This document shows positions 8,104-18,902 of a DNA stretch of 64,000 bases, piece by piece (position 1 is the first letter of the stretch; the number at the start of each line of letters is the position of its first letter). The translations under genes were made by a program, and so were the position numbers. Under the pieces are notes generated by a model, which made no database searches, was not told the DNA's origin, and saw only the letters and a list, made by a program, of their open reading frames with translations. The stretch covers positions 930,001-994,000 of the forward strand of contig NZ_LT607412.1 of assembly GCF_900091455.1 (NCBI RefSeq). The letters run 5' to 3'. This DNA is from Micromonospora coriariae (GTDB lineage: Bacteria > Actinomycetota > Actinomycetes > Mycobacteriales > Micromonosporaceae).

Positions 8104-10497
8104 ATGGACACCGCACTCGATCCAAACCGGTCGATCACCGACGACGAGCTGCGCCGGCTGCACGCCTACTGGCGCGCCGCGAACTACCTCACCGTCGGGC
8201 AGATCTACCTGCTCGGCAACCCGCTGCTGCGCGAACCGCTGACCGTCGACGACATCAAGCCGCGGCTGCTCGGCCACTGGGGCACCAGCCCCGGGCTCAA
8301 CCTGATCTACGCCCACCTCAACCGGGTGATCGTGGCGCGCGACCTGAACGCCATGTTCGTCACCGGCCCCGGGCACGGCGGCCCGGCCATCGTGGCCAAC
8401 ACCTGGCTGGAGGGCACCTGGTCGGAGCGCTACCACGACGTGTCACGCGACGAGGCGGGAATGGCCCGGCTGTTCCGCCAGTTCTCCTTCCCCGGCGGCA
8501 TCCCCAGCCACGTGGCGGCGGAGGTGCCGGGCTCGATCCACGAGGGCGGCGAGCTGGGGTACGCGCTGAGCCACGCCTACGGCGCCGCCTTCGACCACCC
8601 GGACCTGCTGGTGGCCTGCGTGATCGGCGACGGCGAGGCGGAGACCGGGCCGCTGGCCGGCAGCTGGCTCTCCAACGTCTTCCTCAACCCCGCGCGCGAC
8701 GGCGCGGTGCTGCCCATCCTGCACCTCAACGGCTACAAGATCGCCAATCCGACCGTACTGGCCCGGATCCCCGAGGCGGACCTGCTCGGCATCCTGCGCG
8801 GCTCCGGCTACGAGCCGTACGTGGTGGCCGGCGACGACCCCGCCCAGGTGCACCGCATCCTCGCCGCGACGTTGGACCGGGCGCTGAACGAGATCGCCGC
8901 CATCCAGCGCAGGGCCCGCTCCGGCGGCATCGTCGACCGTCCCCGCTGGCCAATGATCATCCTGCGGACGCCGAAGGGCTGGACCGGCCCCCGCGAGGTC
9001 GATGGCAAGCAGGTGGAGGGCACCTACCGCGCCCACCAGGTACCGCTGTCACAGGTACGCGACAACCCCGCGCACCTGGCCGAGCTGGAGCACTGGCTGC
9101 GCAGCTACCGGCCCGAGGAGCTGTTCGACGCGACCGGCGCGCCGGTGGACGAGTTGCGGGCACTGCCGCCGCGGGGCGACCGGCGGATGAGCGCCAACCC
9201 GGTCACCAACGGCGGCGTGGTGCTCCGCGACCTGCGCCTGCCCGACTTCCGCGAGTACGGCGTGGACGTCCCCCAACCGGGCGAGCCGATGGCCGGCGCG
9301 ACCGGTGTGCTCGGCCCGTGGCTCCGGGACGTCATCGCCGCCAACCCGCAGACGTTCCGGCTGTTCGGCCCGGACGAGGTCGCCTCCAACCGGTTGGACG
9401 CCGCCTTCGAGGTGACCGGCCGGGCCTGGGTGGCGGGCACGGTGCCGGGCGACGAACACCTCTCTCCGGACGGCCGGGTGATGGAGGTGCTCTCCGAGCA
9501 CCTGTGCCAGGGCTGGCTGGAGGGGTATCTGCTGACCGGCAGACACGGCGTGTTCACCAGCTACGAGGCGTTCATCCACATCGTCGACTCGATGCTCAAC
9601 CAGCACGCCAAGTGGTTGAAGGTGACCCGGGCCATCCCCTGGCGGCAGCCGCTCGCCTCGCTGAACTATCTGCTCTCCAGCCACGTCTGGCGGCAGGACC
9701 ACAACGGCTTCTCCCACCAGGACCCGGGCTTCATCGACCACGTGGTCAACAAGAAGGCCGAGGTGGTGCGGGTCTACCTGCCGCCGGACGCCAACACCCT
9801 GCTCGCCACGATGGACCACTGCCTGCGCAGCCGGCACTACATCAACGTGGTGGTCGCCGGCAAGCAGCCGGCACCGAACTGGCTGACGATGACCGAGGCG
9901 ATCCAGCACACGCGGCGTGGCCTGGGCATCTGGGAGTGGGCCAGTAACGACGGCGGCACCGAGCCGGACGTGGTGCTCGCCTGCTGCGGGGACGTGCCCA
10001 CGCTGGAGACGCTGGCCGCCGCCGAGCTGCTGCGCCAGCATCTCCCGGAGCTGAAGGTGCGCCTCGTCAACGTGGTGGACCTGATGCGGCTCCAGCCGGA
10101 CACCGAGCACCCGCACGGCCTGACCGACAACGAGTTCGACACCATCTTCACCGAGGACCGCCAGATCATCTTCGCGTACCACGGCTACCCGTGGCTGATC
10201 CACCGGCTCACCTACCGCCGTACCAACCACGACAACCTGCACGTGCGCGGCTACAAGGAGGAGGGAACCACCACCACGCCGTTCGACATGGTGATGCTCA
10301 ACGACCTGGACCGCTTCCACCTGGTCATCGACGTCATCGACCGGGTGCCCGGGCTGGCCGCGCGCGCCGCGCACCTGCGCCAGCAGATGGTCGACGCACG
10401 GCAGTCGGCCCGCGACTACACCCGCCGGTACGGCGAGGACGACCCCCAGGTCGCGGAGTGGCGCTGGGTCCGCGAAACCGACCCGACCAACCGCTGA
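8104..10497 (+). CDS. xfp: phosphoketolase (xylulose-5-P/fructose-6-P)
   Basis: 797 residues, normal length. Thiamine-diphosphate enzyme cleaving xylulose 5-phosphate (and often fructose 6-phosphate) with phosphate to acetyl phosphate plus an aldose phosphate. Diagnostic blocks seen: [32 protein letters not shown] (ThDP/Mg), [23 protein letters not shown] and SHQDPGF. ATG at 8104 chosen; an in-frame ATG at 8068 adds 12 unconserved residues. Gives ATP from acetyl phosphate without respiration, which suits its place among hypoxia-type genes. The following USP gene starts ten bases after the stop, so the two are probably one operon. Confidence 0.95.
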   Translation: MDTALDPNRSITDDELRRLHAYWRAANYLTVGQIYLLGNPLLREPLTVDDIKPRLLGHWGTSPGLNLIYAHLNRVIVARDLNAMFVTGPGHGGPAIVANTWLEGTWSERYHDVSRDEAGMARLFRQFSFPGGIPSHVAAEVPGSIHEGGELGYALSHAYGAAFDHPDLLVACVIGDGEAETGPLAGSWLSNVFLNPARDGAVLPILHLNGYKIANPTVLARIPEADLLGILRGSGYEPYVVAGDDPAQVHRILAATLDRALNEIAAIQRRARSGGIVDRPRWPMIILRTPKGWTGPREVDGKQVEGTYRAHQVPLSQVRDNPAHLAELEHWLRSYRPEELFDATGAPVDELRALPPRGDRRMSANPVTNGGVVLRDLRLPDFREYGVDVPQPGEPMAGATGVLGPWLRDVIAANPQTFRLFGPDEVASNRLDAAFEVTGRAWVAGTVPGDEHLSPDGRVMEVLSEHLCQGWLEGYLLTGRHGVFTSYEAFIHIVDSMLNQHAKWLKVTRAIPWRQPLASLNYLLSSHVWRQDHNGFSHQDPGFIDHVVNKKAEVVRVYLPPDANTLLATMDHCLRSRHYINVVVAGKQPAPNWLTMTEAIQHTRRGLGIWEWASNDGGTEPDVVLACCGDVPTLETLAAAELLRQHLPELKVRLVNVVDLMRLQPDTEHPHGLTDNEFDTIFTEDRQIIFAYHGYPWLIHRLTYRRTNHDNLHVRGYKEEGTTTTPFDMVMLNDLDRFHLVIDVIDRVPGLAARAAHLRQQMVDARQSARDYTRRYGEDDPQVAEWRWVRETDPTNR

Positions 10498-10507
10498 GGA
10501 GGACGAC

Positions 10508-11365
10508 GTGCGTGACGCGGAGATCCTGGTCGGCTACGACGGCTCGACCGACGCCTCGGTGGCCCTGAACTGGGCGCTGGACGAGGCCGCGCACAGCGGG
10601 CAGCCGGTACGGCTGGCGTACGTCTTCGAATGGCTGACCGTGGCCGGCTGGGTCGGTCCGGGCGTGGCGCCCGGCGTCTGGCCGGACGACACCGCACGGC
10701 GGCAGGTGGAGGAGCTGGTCCGGGACGCGGCGGCGCAGGCCGCCGCCGCGCATCCCGGGATCACCGTCACCGGCGAGGTGTACGACGGTCCGCCCGCCCT
10801 GGTGTTGCAGGAACGCTCGGCCGAGGCCGGTCTGCTGGTGCTGGGCAGTCGCGGCCACGGCGGGTTCGGTGGGCTGCTCGTCGGGTCGACGGCGGTGGCG
10901 GTCGCCGCGCACGGGCACTGCCCGGTCGTGGTGGTCCGGGACGGGGCCGGCGGCGCGCCGTCCGACGCGTCGGGCGGACCGGTGGCGGTCGGCGTGGACG
11001 GCTCCGAGCCGTCGCTGGTGGCGCTCGGCTTCGCCGCCGAACGCGCGGCCCAGCGACGGCTGCCGCTGCGCGTGCTGCACGCGTGGACCCAGGGCCCCGG
11101 CGGGGCGGCCGGAGCACCGGATGAGCGGGCCGCCGTGGAGCAGGCGCTGGAGCCGTGGCGGCGGACGTACCCCGACCTGGCCGTGACCGTCGACCTGGTC
11201 CCGGGCAGCCCGGCGGCCATGCTGATCGAGGCGAGCCGCGATGCGCGGCTGGTGGTGGCCGGCAGCCGGGGCCGGGGCGGGCTGGCCGGCATGCTGCTGG
11301 GCTCGGTGAGTCAGCAGCTGATCCAGCACGCCCACTGCCCGGTCGCCGTCGTCCGGGAACGCTGA
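10508..11365 (+). CDS. universal stress protein, tandem UspA domains
   Basis: 285 residues, GTG start preceded by AGGAGG that overlaps the phosphoketolase stop. Both UspA domains look nucleotide-competent: EILVGYDGSTDASVAL with LGSRGHGGFGGLLVGST in the first, and VAVGVDGSEPSLVAL with AGSRGRGGLAGMLLGSVS in the second. Unlike the neighbour at 7171, both halves keep the GxxGxxxxxxxxxG[S/T] ATP loop. Cytoplasmic stress or dormancy factor; in mycobacteria homologues such as Rv2623 are induced by hypoxia and NO. Confidence 0.92.
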   Translation: MRDAEILVGYDGSTDASVALNWALDEAAHSGQPVRLAYVFEWLTVAGWVGPGVAPGVWPDDTARRQVEELVRDAAAQAAAAHPGITVTGEVYDGPPALVLQERSAEAGLLVLGSRGHGGFGGLLVGSTAVAVAAHGHCPVVVVRDGAGGAPSDASGGPVAVGVDGSEPSLVALGFAAERAAQRRLPLRVLHAWTQGPGGAAGAPDERAAVEQALEPWRRTYPDLAVTVDLVPGSPAAMLIEASRDARLVVAGSRGRGGLAGMLLGSVSQQLIQHAHCPVAVVRER

Positions 11366-11394
11366 CCCTGGGGGCGTAAAGGCCCGACCCGGGC

Positions 11395-11408
11395 GGGACC
11401 TACGACCC
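11395..11408. promoter_or_regulatory. DevR/OsdR-box-like site upstream of acg-type gene
   Basis: GGGACCTACGACCC, matching the shape GGGAC-N4-GTCCC of the mycobacterial DevR/DosR box at all but one core position (GACCC for GTCCC). It is about 112 bases ahead of the nitroreductase ATG and 30 bases after the USP stop. The nearby regulator gene is a close DevR homologue, which makes the assignment plausible. Confidence 0.55.
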
Positions 11409-11506
11409 CTGCGCGCCGCCGTCGGATGCCGCAGGATGAAGCGGCAAGCCACGCTGAGCACCGCCGGCCCGAGGCACGGACGGGCAGAGACGGAGAGGTC
11501 GTGACG

Positions 11507-12502
11507 ATGAGTCAGGAAGGCCAGCTGACCACCGCGCTGGCGGAGGCCGCGGCGACCGCCGGTCACGCCCCCTCGGTGCACAACACCCAGCCGTGGCGTT
11601 GGCGGGTGCTGCCCGACGCGTTGGAGCTGCGCACGGTCCGCGACCGCCAGCTCGCGGTCACCGACCCGGAGGGCCGGCTGCTCGCCCTCAGCTGCGGCGC
11701 GGCCCTGCACCACGCCCGGCTGGCGCTGGCCGCCGAGGGGTGGCGCGCGGTGGTGGAGCGGCTGCCCGATCCGCGCGACAGCGAGCTGCTGGCCCGCGTG
11801 ACCACAGTGGACCGGATCGAGGTCGACCCGGACGCCATGCGGATGGTGCAGTGCATGCAGGTCCGGCACACCGACCGGCGGCCGGTCAGCGACGAACCGG
11901 TGACCACCGCCGCGATCGAGGAGATCACCCGAGCGGTCACCGCCGAGGGCTGCCGGCTGCAGATCCTCAATCGCGACCAGGTGCTGGAGCTGGCCGCCAC
12001 GGCCGCGCACGCCGGCACTGTCGAGGCCAAGGATCCGGAGCTGCGCGCCGAGCTGGCGTACTGGACCAGCCGGGCCGGCACCGGCACCGGGCTGCCGCCG
12101 GAGGTGCTGCCCGAGGAGCCTCCGCAGACCACCGTGCCGGCCCGCGACTTCGGCCGCCCCGGCAGCCTGCCGGTGGGCTCCGGCCACGACCGGGCGGCGG
12201 TGTACGCGCTGCTGCACGGCGACGAGGACGAACCGGACAGCTGGCTGCGCGCCGGCGAAGCGCTCTCCGCCGGCTGGCTCACCGCCACGCGGCTCGGCGT
12301 GTCGGTGGTGCCGCTCAGCGCCGTGGTGGAGGTGCCAGGCACCCGGCAGACCCTGCGGCAGCTGCTCGCCGGCCTCGGCTTCCCGTACCTCGTGCTGCGG
12401 TTGGGGATCGCGGACCCGGCGCACGCGGGCCCGCCGCACACCCCGCGGCTGACCACCGGGCAGGTGGTCGACACCGCCGCGGTCCGCGGCGAGCAGGGCT
12501 GA
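11507..12502 (+). CDS. Acg-family FMN-binding nitroreductase-like protein
   Basis: 331 residues, the same length I recall for mycobacterial Acg (Rv2032). Starts with the hallmark HAPSVHNTQPWRWRV (about 21-35) and later has RHTDRRPVSDEP and the C-terminal LVLRLGIADPA. Acg-type proteins keep a nitroreductase fold and bind FMN tightly but usually lack ordinary nitroreductase activity; a flavin-storage role has been proposed. ATG at 11507 is chosen over the near GTG at 11501 because GGAGAGG is eight bases before the ATG. Preceded by a DevR-like box and followed 40 bases later by the sensor kinase. Confidence 0.88.
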   Translation: MSQEGQLTTALAEAAATAGHAPSVHNTQPWRWRVLPDALELRTVRDRQLAVTDPEGRLLALSCGAALHHARLALAAEGWRAVVERLPDPRDSELLARVTTVDRIEVDPDAMRMVQCMQVRHTDRRPVSDEPVTTAAIEEITRAVTAEGCRLQILNRDQVLELAATAAHAGTVEAKDPELRAELAYWTSRAGTGTGLPPEVLPEEPPQTTVPARDFGRPGSLPVGSGHDRAAVYALLHGDEDEPDSWLRAGEALSAGWLTATRLGVSVVPLSAVVEVPGTRQTLRQLLAGLGFPYLVLRLGIADPAHAGPPHTPRLTTGQVVDTAAVRGEQG

Positions 12503-14272
<1,770 letters not shown>

Positions 14273-14287
14273 CCGGGGCGGGTCGGC

Positions 14288-14926
14288 TCAGGAGGTCTTG
14301 CCGAGCAGCCGGGTGGCCAGGACGGCGGCCTGCGTGCGACGCTCCAGACCCAGCTTGGCCAGCACGCTGGAGACGTAGTTCTTCACCGTCTTCTCGGCCA
14401 GGAACATCTTCCCGGCGATCTCCCGGTTGGTCAGCCCCTCCGCCACGTACTCCAGGATCCGCCGCTCCTGCTCGGTGAGCGACTTCAGCTCGCGCGGCTG
14501 CTCGACGCCGTTGCGGATGCGCTCCAGCACCCGGGTGGTGATCGCCGGGTCGAGCAGCGACTGCCCGGCCGCCACCCGGCGCACCGCGTCGACCAGGTCG
14601 GTGCCGCGGATCTGCTTGAGCACGTACCCGGCGGCACCAGCCATGATCGCCGCGAACAGCGCCTCGTCGTCCTCGTACGAGGTGAGGATCAGGCCCTTGA
14701 TGGACGAGTCGACGGCGCGCACGTCGCGGCACACGTCGATGCCGTTGCCGTCGGGCAGCCGCGCGTCGAGGATCGCCACGTCGGGCCGCAACGCCGGAAT
14801 ACGGCGGGCCGCCTCCAGCGCCGAGCCGGACTCGCCGACCACCTCGATGTCGCCGCTGCTCTGCAACAGGTCGGCCAGGCCACGGCGGACGACCTCATGG
14901 TCGTCGAGAAGGAACACCCGGATCAT
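14288..14926 (-). CDS. devR: DevR/DosR-like response regulator (NarL family)
   Basis: 212 residues. Receiver domain with acidic DD pocket at 8-9, phospho-acceptor Asp54 (AILDARLPDGNGID), LTS at about 81-83 and Lys104; C-terminal LuxR HTH with LTEQERRILEYVAEGLTNREIAGKMFLAEKTVKNYV split as two recognisable blocks. The LAEKTVKNYVS helix and LERRTQAAV are nearly those of DosR. It should activate hypoxia/NO dormancy genes. Encoded tail-to-tail with the kinase and divergent from the second Acg-type gene, with a DevR-like box 36 bases before its ATG that suggests autoregulation. Confidence 0.93.
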   Translation of the reverse strand: MIRVFLLDDHEVVRRGLADLLQSSGDIEVVGESGSALEAARRIPALRPDVAILDARLPDGNGIDVCRDVRAVDSSIKGLILTSYEDDEALFAAIMAGAAGYVLKQIRGTDLVDAVRRVAAGQSLLDPAITTRVLERIRNGVEQPRELKSLTEQERRILEYVAEGLTNREIAGKMFLAEKTVKNYVSSVLAKLGLERRTQAAVLATRLLGKTS

Positions 14927-14961
14927 TCCTCGTTTCTACCCGTGCCCCGCGTCGGGTGCAC

Positions 14962-14975
14962 GGGCCGAAGGTCCC
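14962..14975. promoter_or_regulatory. DevR/OsdR-box-like site, devR side
   Basis: GGGCCGAAGGTCCC, an inverted repeat GGGMC-N4-GKCCC of the DevR/OsdR type, 36 bases from the devR start in the devR-acg intergenic region. Together with the second box 83 bases away (centre to centre) it could serve both divergent promoters. Confidence 0.65.
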
Positions 14976-15044
14976 GATCCGGGCGGCCCGAGGCCCGGGG
15001 GTGGGGTCCGGGCACCGGCCGGGGGCGGTCGGGCCCGACGGGTC

Positions 15045-15058
15045 GGGACGTCCGGCCC
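15045..15058. promoter_or_regulatory. DevR/OsdR-box-like site, acg side
   Basis: GGGACGTCCGGCCC, the same GGGMC-N4-GKCCC shape as the box at 14962, placed about 92 bases before the second Acg-type ATG. Two such boxes per promoter are common in the mycobacterial regulon. Confidence 0.65.
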
Positions 15059-15149
15059 TGCCCGGCACCCACCCGACGGACGGACCGTAGGGGTACGTCG
15101 GACGTCGCGCACCACCGGCCGCCGGCGGACATCGGAGAGGAGCAGCGCC

Positions 15150-16127
15150 ATGGACATCGGCTACACATCGACCCACCTGCGGACCGCCGCCGTGGACGCG
15201 GTCCGGGCACCCTCCCTGCACAACACCCAGCCGTGGCGGTTGCGGCTGCGCGACGGTGGGATCGAGGTGCTGGCCGACCCGGTTCGGCGGCTGCCGGCGA
15301 CCGACCCGAGCGGGTGGGGCGTCCGCATCGCCTGCGGCGCGGCGCTGTTCAACCTGCGGCTCGCGCTGGCCGTGGCCGGTGTCCCGGCCCTGGTGCGGCT
15401 CCGCCCCGACCCGGCCGAGCCGGACCTGCTGGCCCGCCTCGTCCCGGACGTCCCGCGCCCGCCCACGCCCGGCGAGCAGAGCCTGTACGCCGCCATCCCC
15501 CGCCGGTTCAGCAACCGGATGCCGTTCTGGCCGAATCCGGTGCCGGCCGACGCACGATGGCGGCTCGGCGAGGCGGCCCGTGCCGAGCAGTGCTGGCTGG
15601 AGCTGTTGATCGGGGTGAGCGCGGTCTCCGCGTTCGGCGAGATCGCGCGCGGCGCGCACCGGGTGCTGGAGCGCGACCCCGCCTACCGGTCAGAACGCGA
15701 GCGGTGGCTTCGCCAGGAGGCCGCGCCGGACGGCGTGCCGGCGTCGGCCGGCGGCCCGCAGAGCGAGCCGCAGGACGTGCTGCCGGCGCGCGGCTTCGGC
15801 GGGCGCGACCGGGCCCCGGGGCGCGACTTCGAGCCGGAGCCCCTGGTCGGGGTGCTCGGCTCGGTGGGCAACACCGCCGTGGACCAGGTGGTCGCCGGGC
15901 AGGCCCTGCAACGGGTGCTGCTCACCGCCACCGACACCGGGCTCAGCGTGTCGCTGCTCTCCCAGCCGATCGAGGTGCCCACCGCGCGGGAGCAGCTACG
16001 GCTGTCACTGGGCCGGTTCGGCATGCCGCAGATGGCGCTGCGGATCGGGTACGGCCGGCCCGGCCGACCGACCCCGCGCCGCAGCGTCGAGGAGGTGCTG
16101 GACCTGCCGGTGGTGCCGGCCCCCTGA
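15150..16127 (+). CDS. Acg-family FMN-binding nitroreductase-like protein
   Basis: 325 residues, paralogous to the gene at 11507. It carries RAPSLHNTQPWRLRL at about 19-33, FSNRMPF in place of the TDRRP motif, and a related C-terminus (MALRIGYGRPGRPTPRRS). Start ATG has GGAGAGGAG seven bases upstream. Divergent from devR with two DevR-like boxes between, so it is a likely direct regulon member. FMN binding is inferred from family; catalytic activity is unproven in the family. Confidence 0.87.
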   Translation: MDIGYTSTHLRTAAVDAVRAPSLHNTQPWRLRLRDGGIEVLADPVRRLPATDPSGWGVRIACGAALFNLRLALAVAGVPALVRLRPDPAEPDLLARLVPDVPRPPTPGEQSLYAAIPRRFSNRMPFWPNPVPADARWRLGEAARAEQCWLELLIGVSAVSAFGEIARGAHRVLERDPAYRSERERWLRQEAAPDGVPASAGGPQSEPQDVLPARGFGGRDRAPGRDFEPEPLVGVLGSVGNTAVDQVVAGQALQRVLLTATDTGLSVSLLSQPIEVPTAREQLRLSLGRFGMPQMALRIGYGRPGRPTPRRSVEEVLDLPVVPAP

Positions 16128-16160
16128 GCCGGCACCACCGCCCCGCTCGACGAACCCCGT

Positions 16161-17153
16161 TCACGCGGTGAGCAGCGCCGCTTCCCGCGCCGGGTCCAAC
16201 CCGACCGTCACCCGGCGCGGCTTGCCGGCGCGGGGCGGCACCGACCCCACCGCGCGCAGCCACCGCCAGGTGTCGGCCACGGTGTCCGTCACCGGGCGGC
16301 ATTTCAGCCCCGCCGCGTACGCCTTCTCCACGCCGCGCTCCTGCAACCACCGGAACTCGTGACCCGGCGGAATCCAGATCGGCAGGTCGTTCCAGGGCAC
16401 GACGCCGGCGGCCAGGATCGGCTCCGGATCGGTCCAGCGCAGCGTCGCGCCGGAGCCGGTCACCGCGACGACCGAGTCCAGCAGCTCACCCATCGTGGCG
16501 TGCCCCGGGCGGCTGATCACGTTGAACGCACCGCCGACCCCCTCGACGGCCCGGTCCAGCGTCCACCCGACCAGGTCGCGCACGTCGATGTACTGCAGGG
16601 GCAGGTCCACCGGGCCCGGCGCGAGCACGTCACCGCCCCGGGCCACCCGCTGCAACCACCAGGGCAGCCGGCCGACGTCCTCCCCCGGGCCGAGGATCAA
16701 CCCGGCGCGCACCAGCAGCGCCCGTTCGCCGTAGACCTCCGTCGCGGCCAACTCCCCGCCCGCCTTGCACTCCGCGTAGTCCCCGTCGACGGCGTCGCCG
16801 GACGCGTCCACAACGGACGACTCCTCGCCGACGTTCGTCGGCGCCGGTGGGGCGTAGACCGAGCCGCTGGAGATGTAGGTGTAGTGCGGGACCGTCGCGA
16901 CCAGCGCGCGGGCCGCGTCCCGCACCGCCCGTGGAGCGCTGTCCCAGGTGTCGACCACCAGGTCCCACTCACCGCCCGCCAGCGCCGCCAGGCCGTCCGG
17001 CGCGGTCCGGTCACCCCGCAACCGGTGTACGCCGGGTGGCGTCGACCCGTGCATCCCCCGGTTGAACACCGTCACCGACCAGCCCCGGCGGACCGCTTCG
17101 GCGACCGTCGCCCCACCCACGAAACCCGTCCCGCCCAGCACCAGCAGTCTCAT
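16161..17153 (-). CDS. NAD-dependent epimerase/dehydratase family protein
   Basis: 330 residues, extended short-chain dehydrogenase. Rossmann loop LLVLGGTGFVGGATV at the N-terminus, YISSGSVYAPP, and an active-site YAECK (Tyr-x3-Lys) about 140 residues in. Second domain reads ILGPGEDVGRLPWW. Resembles plastid-type RNA-binding/reductase-like proteins annotated as reductases in actinomycetes; sugar or small-molecule substrate not identifiable. ATG at 17153 is chosen because it directly precedes the Rossmann strand; the open frame extends 22 codons further without homology-like sequence. Confidence 0.85.
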   Translation of the reverse strand: MRLLVLGGTGFVGGATVAEAVRRGWSVTVFNRGMHGSTPPGVHRLRGDRTAPDGLAALAGGEWDLVVDTWDSAPRAVRDAARALVATVPHYTYISSGSVYAPPAPTNVGEESSVVDASGDAVDGDYAECKAGGELAATEVYGERALLVRAGLILGPGEDVGRLPWWLQRVARGGDVLAPGPVDLPLQYIDVRDLVGWTLDRAVEGVGGAFNVISRPGHATMGELLDSVVAVTGSGATLRWTDPEPILAAGVVPWNDLPIWIPPGHEFRWLQERGVEKAYAAGLKCRPVTDTVADTWRWLRAVGSVPPRAGKPRRVTVGLDPAREAALLTA

Positions 17154-17265
17154 GCGGTCCACCCTGCCCGGTGGCGGCGGCGGGCGGCACAGGTGTTCAC
17201 CGGTAGCGGATCTCCCCACAGCAGAACGCGCCCCGACGACGCACGATCAACGTGGCCCGACGCGG

Positions 17266-17301
17266 AACGGCTCGTCACCGGGATTCCGGTAACGAGCCGT
17301 T
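17266..17301 (-). terminator. hairpin downstream of tRNA-Val (copy 1)
   Basis: 16-base arms AACGGCTCGTCACCGG and CCGGTAACGAGCCGTT around a GATT loop, one mismatch. Lies six bases beyond the tRNA-Val 3' end and is a near copy of the hairpin at 24804. The T-run is better on the forward strand here, so it may also end transcripts coming the other way. Confidence 0.7.
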
Positions 17302-17306
17302 TTTGC

Positions 17307-17381
17307 TGGTGGGCGATACTGGGTTTGAACCAGTGACCTCTTCCGTGTCAAGGAAGCGCGCTCCCACTGCGCCAATCGCCC
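17307..17381 (-). tRNA. tRNA-Val (GAC), CCA encoded
   Basis: Cloverleaf on the reverse strand: acceptor GGGCGAT pairing with ATCGCCC, anticodon stem CTTCC/GGAAG enclosing TTGACAC (anticodon GAC), TpsiC loop GGTTCAAACC, discriminator A and an encoded CCA. Identical in sequence to the copy at 24842. Follows tRNA-Gly in the same direction by about 48 bases. Confidence 0.95.
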
Positions 17382-17428
17382 GTGGTGACCGCCCGAACCG
17401 GCGGCCAGGCCCCGTGGGGCGGATCGCG

Positions 17429-17501
17429 AGCGGACGACGGGATTCGAACCCGCGACCCTCACCTTGGCAAGGTGATGCGCTACCAGCTGCGCTACGTCCG
17501 C
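17429..17501 (-). tRNA. tRNA-Gly (GCC)
   Basis: 73-base cloverleaf on the reverse strand: acceptor GCGGACG/CGTCCGC, anticodon stem TCACC/GGTGA with loop TTGCCAA (anticodon GCC), T-loop GGTTCGAATCC, discriminator T, no encoded CCA. Identical to the copy at 25036. Confidence 0.95.
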
Positions 17502-17647
17502 ACGTCCCCGGTGTGCCCGGCGACAGGTGAACTCTACCCGACCGCAAGATCGCCCGGAGCGCCACCCTGACCGGTGGCGGATTGCGCTGGTCGGCGGCGG
17601 GGTACTGAAGGGCTCGACAGCGCACCACATCCCCTAAGGAGGCTGTC

Positions 17648-17890
17648 GTGGGTATCGGCACCAGCATCTTCCTGATCGCGCTCGGCGCGATCCTCACCTT
17701 CGCGCTGGACGCGAGCGTCGGCGGCATCAACCTCGACGTGGTCGGCTGGGTCCTGATGGCGGCCGGTGTGCTCGGCCTGATCATGACCACGCTGATCTGG
17801 GGTCGCCGCCGCGAGGTGGTCACCACCAGCGAGCAGCCGGTGGAGTACCGCCGGGTCGAGGAGCGGCGGGACATCGCCCCGCCGCTGTGA
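17648..17890 (+). CDS. DUF6458 family small membrane protein
   Basis: 80 residues with two hydrophobic segments (IFLIALGAILTFAL and VVGWVLMAAGVLGLIMTTLIW) joined by DASVGGINLD, then a charged cytoplasmic tail (RRRE...VEYRRVEERRD). This is the DUF6458 layout common in actinomycetes; function unknown. GTG start with a strong AAGGAGG seven bases before it. First protein gene inside the tRNA-bounded segment. Confidence 0.85.
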   Translation: MGIGTSIFLIALGAILTFALDASVGGINLDVVGWVLMAAGVLGLIMTTLIWGRRREVVTTSEQPVEYRRVEERRDIAPPL

Positions 17891-18016
17891 CCCGGTCACC
17901 GTCCGTCACCGGCGGATCGCGCGATCCCGGGCCGGCCGCCTCGATCGAGGTGGCCGGCCCGTCGTACCCGTGGCCCCGGCGCGCCGCAGGAGCCACAGCC
18001 GCGCGGCCCTCGCCGG

Positions 18017-18832
18017 TCACCGCATCAGCGCGTTGAGCGTTCCGTAGTCGAGGGCGTCCGCCAGCGCACCGTACGTGCCCGCGCCGAGGGCCTCGTCCGC
18101 CGCCCGGCGCGCGACCGCGTACGCGGCCTCCGCGACCGACGAGCCGAGGCTCACCCGGGCCACCCCCAGCCGGGCCAGCTCCCCCACCGTCGGCGCACCG
18201 GGCCCGGCGAGCACGTTCAGCGGCGCCGGCACCGCCCGCACCAGCGCGCGGATGATCTCCGGGTCCACCACACCGGGCACGAAGATGCCGTCCGCGCCGG
18301 CGGCGAGGTAGGCGGTGGCTCGGGCCACGATCTCGTCGACGTCCCCGGCGCCGCTGAGGAAGGTGTCGATCCTGGCGTTGACGTAGAGCGGCAGATCCGC
18401 CGCGTCGGCCGCGCCCCGCACCGCGCCGATCCGGGCGCACTGATCGGGCATGTCGCGCAACGGCGTGCCGCCGTCGCGGTGGGCGTCCTCGATGTTCACG
18501 CCGACGGCACCGGCGTCGAGCACGGCGCGGGTGGTCACGCCGACCTCCGCCGGCGTCGCCCCGTACCCGGACTCGATGTCCGCGGTGACCGGCAGCGACA
18601 CCGAAGCGGTGACCCGGCCGATGAGGTCGACGGCCGCGTCGCGGCCGAGGACGTCGCCATCGGGCGCACCCAGGCTCCAGGCGACGCCGGCGCTGGTGGT
18701 GGCCACCGCGCGGGCGCCGGCGGCCGCCACGATGCGGGCGCTCGCGGCATCCCAGGCGTTGACCAGCACCAGCGGCGACCCGGGGGTGTGCAGGGATCGG
18801 AACAGTTCGGCTCGGGTGTGTTGTTCGCTCAC
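18017..18832 (-). CDS. isocitrate lyase/PEP mutase family enzyme
   Basis: 271 residues, TIM barrel of the isocitrate lyase/phosphoenolpyruvate mutase superfamily. Seen: LVNAWDAASARIVAAAGARAVATTS, VTADIESGYG (metal-binding Asp/Glu) and GVNIEDAH. The 2-methylisocitrate lyase KKCGH signature is not present, so this is one of the many family members of unknown C-C or P-C lyase specificity (oxaloacetate hydrolase-like or phosphonate-related are possibilities). GTG at 18832 chosen; upstream codons are not conserved in style. Divergent from the ArsR-type regulator 70 bases away, which probably controls it. Confidence 0.85.
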   Translation of the reverse strand: MSEQHTRAELFRSLHTPGSPLVLVNAWDAASARIVAAAGARAVATTSAGVAWSLGAPDGDVLGRDAAVDLIGRVTASVSLPVTADIESGYGATPAEVGVTTRAVLDAGAVGVNIEDAHRDGGTPLRDMPDQCARIGAVRGAADAADLPLYVNARIDTFLSGAGDVDEIVARATAYLAAGADGIFVPGVVDPEIIRALVRAVPAPLNVLAGPGAPTVGELARLGVARVSLGSSVAEAAYAVARRAADEALGAGTYGALADALDYGTLNALMR

Positions 18833-18902
18833 CCGGCAAGTTTCGGCCCGCCCCGAGCCCGGCGGTAATGTTTCAGCCCCAGCTGAATCCACCGGGGGTG
18901 CC

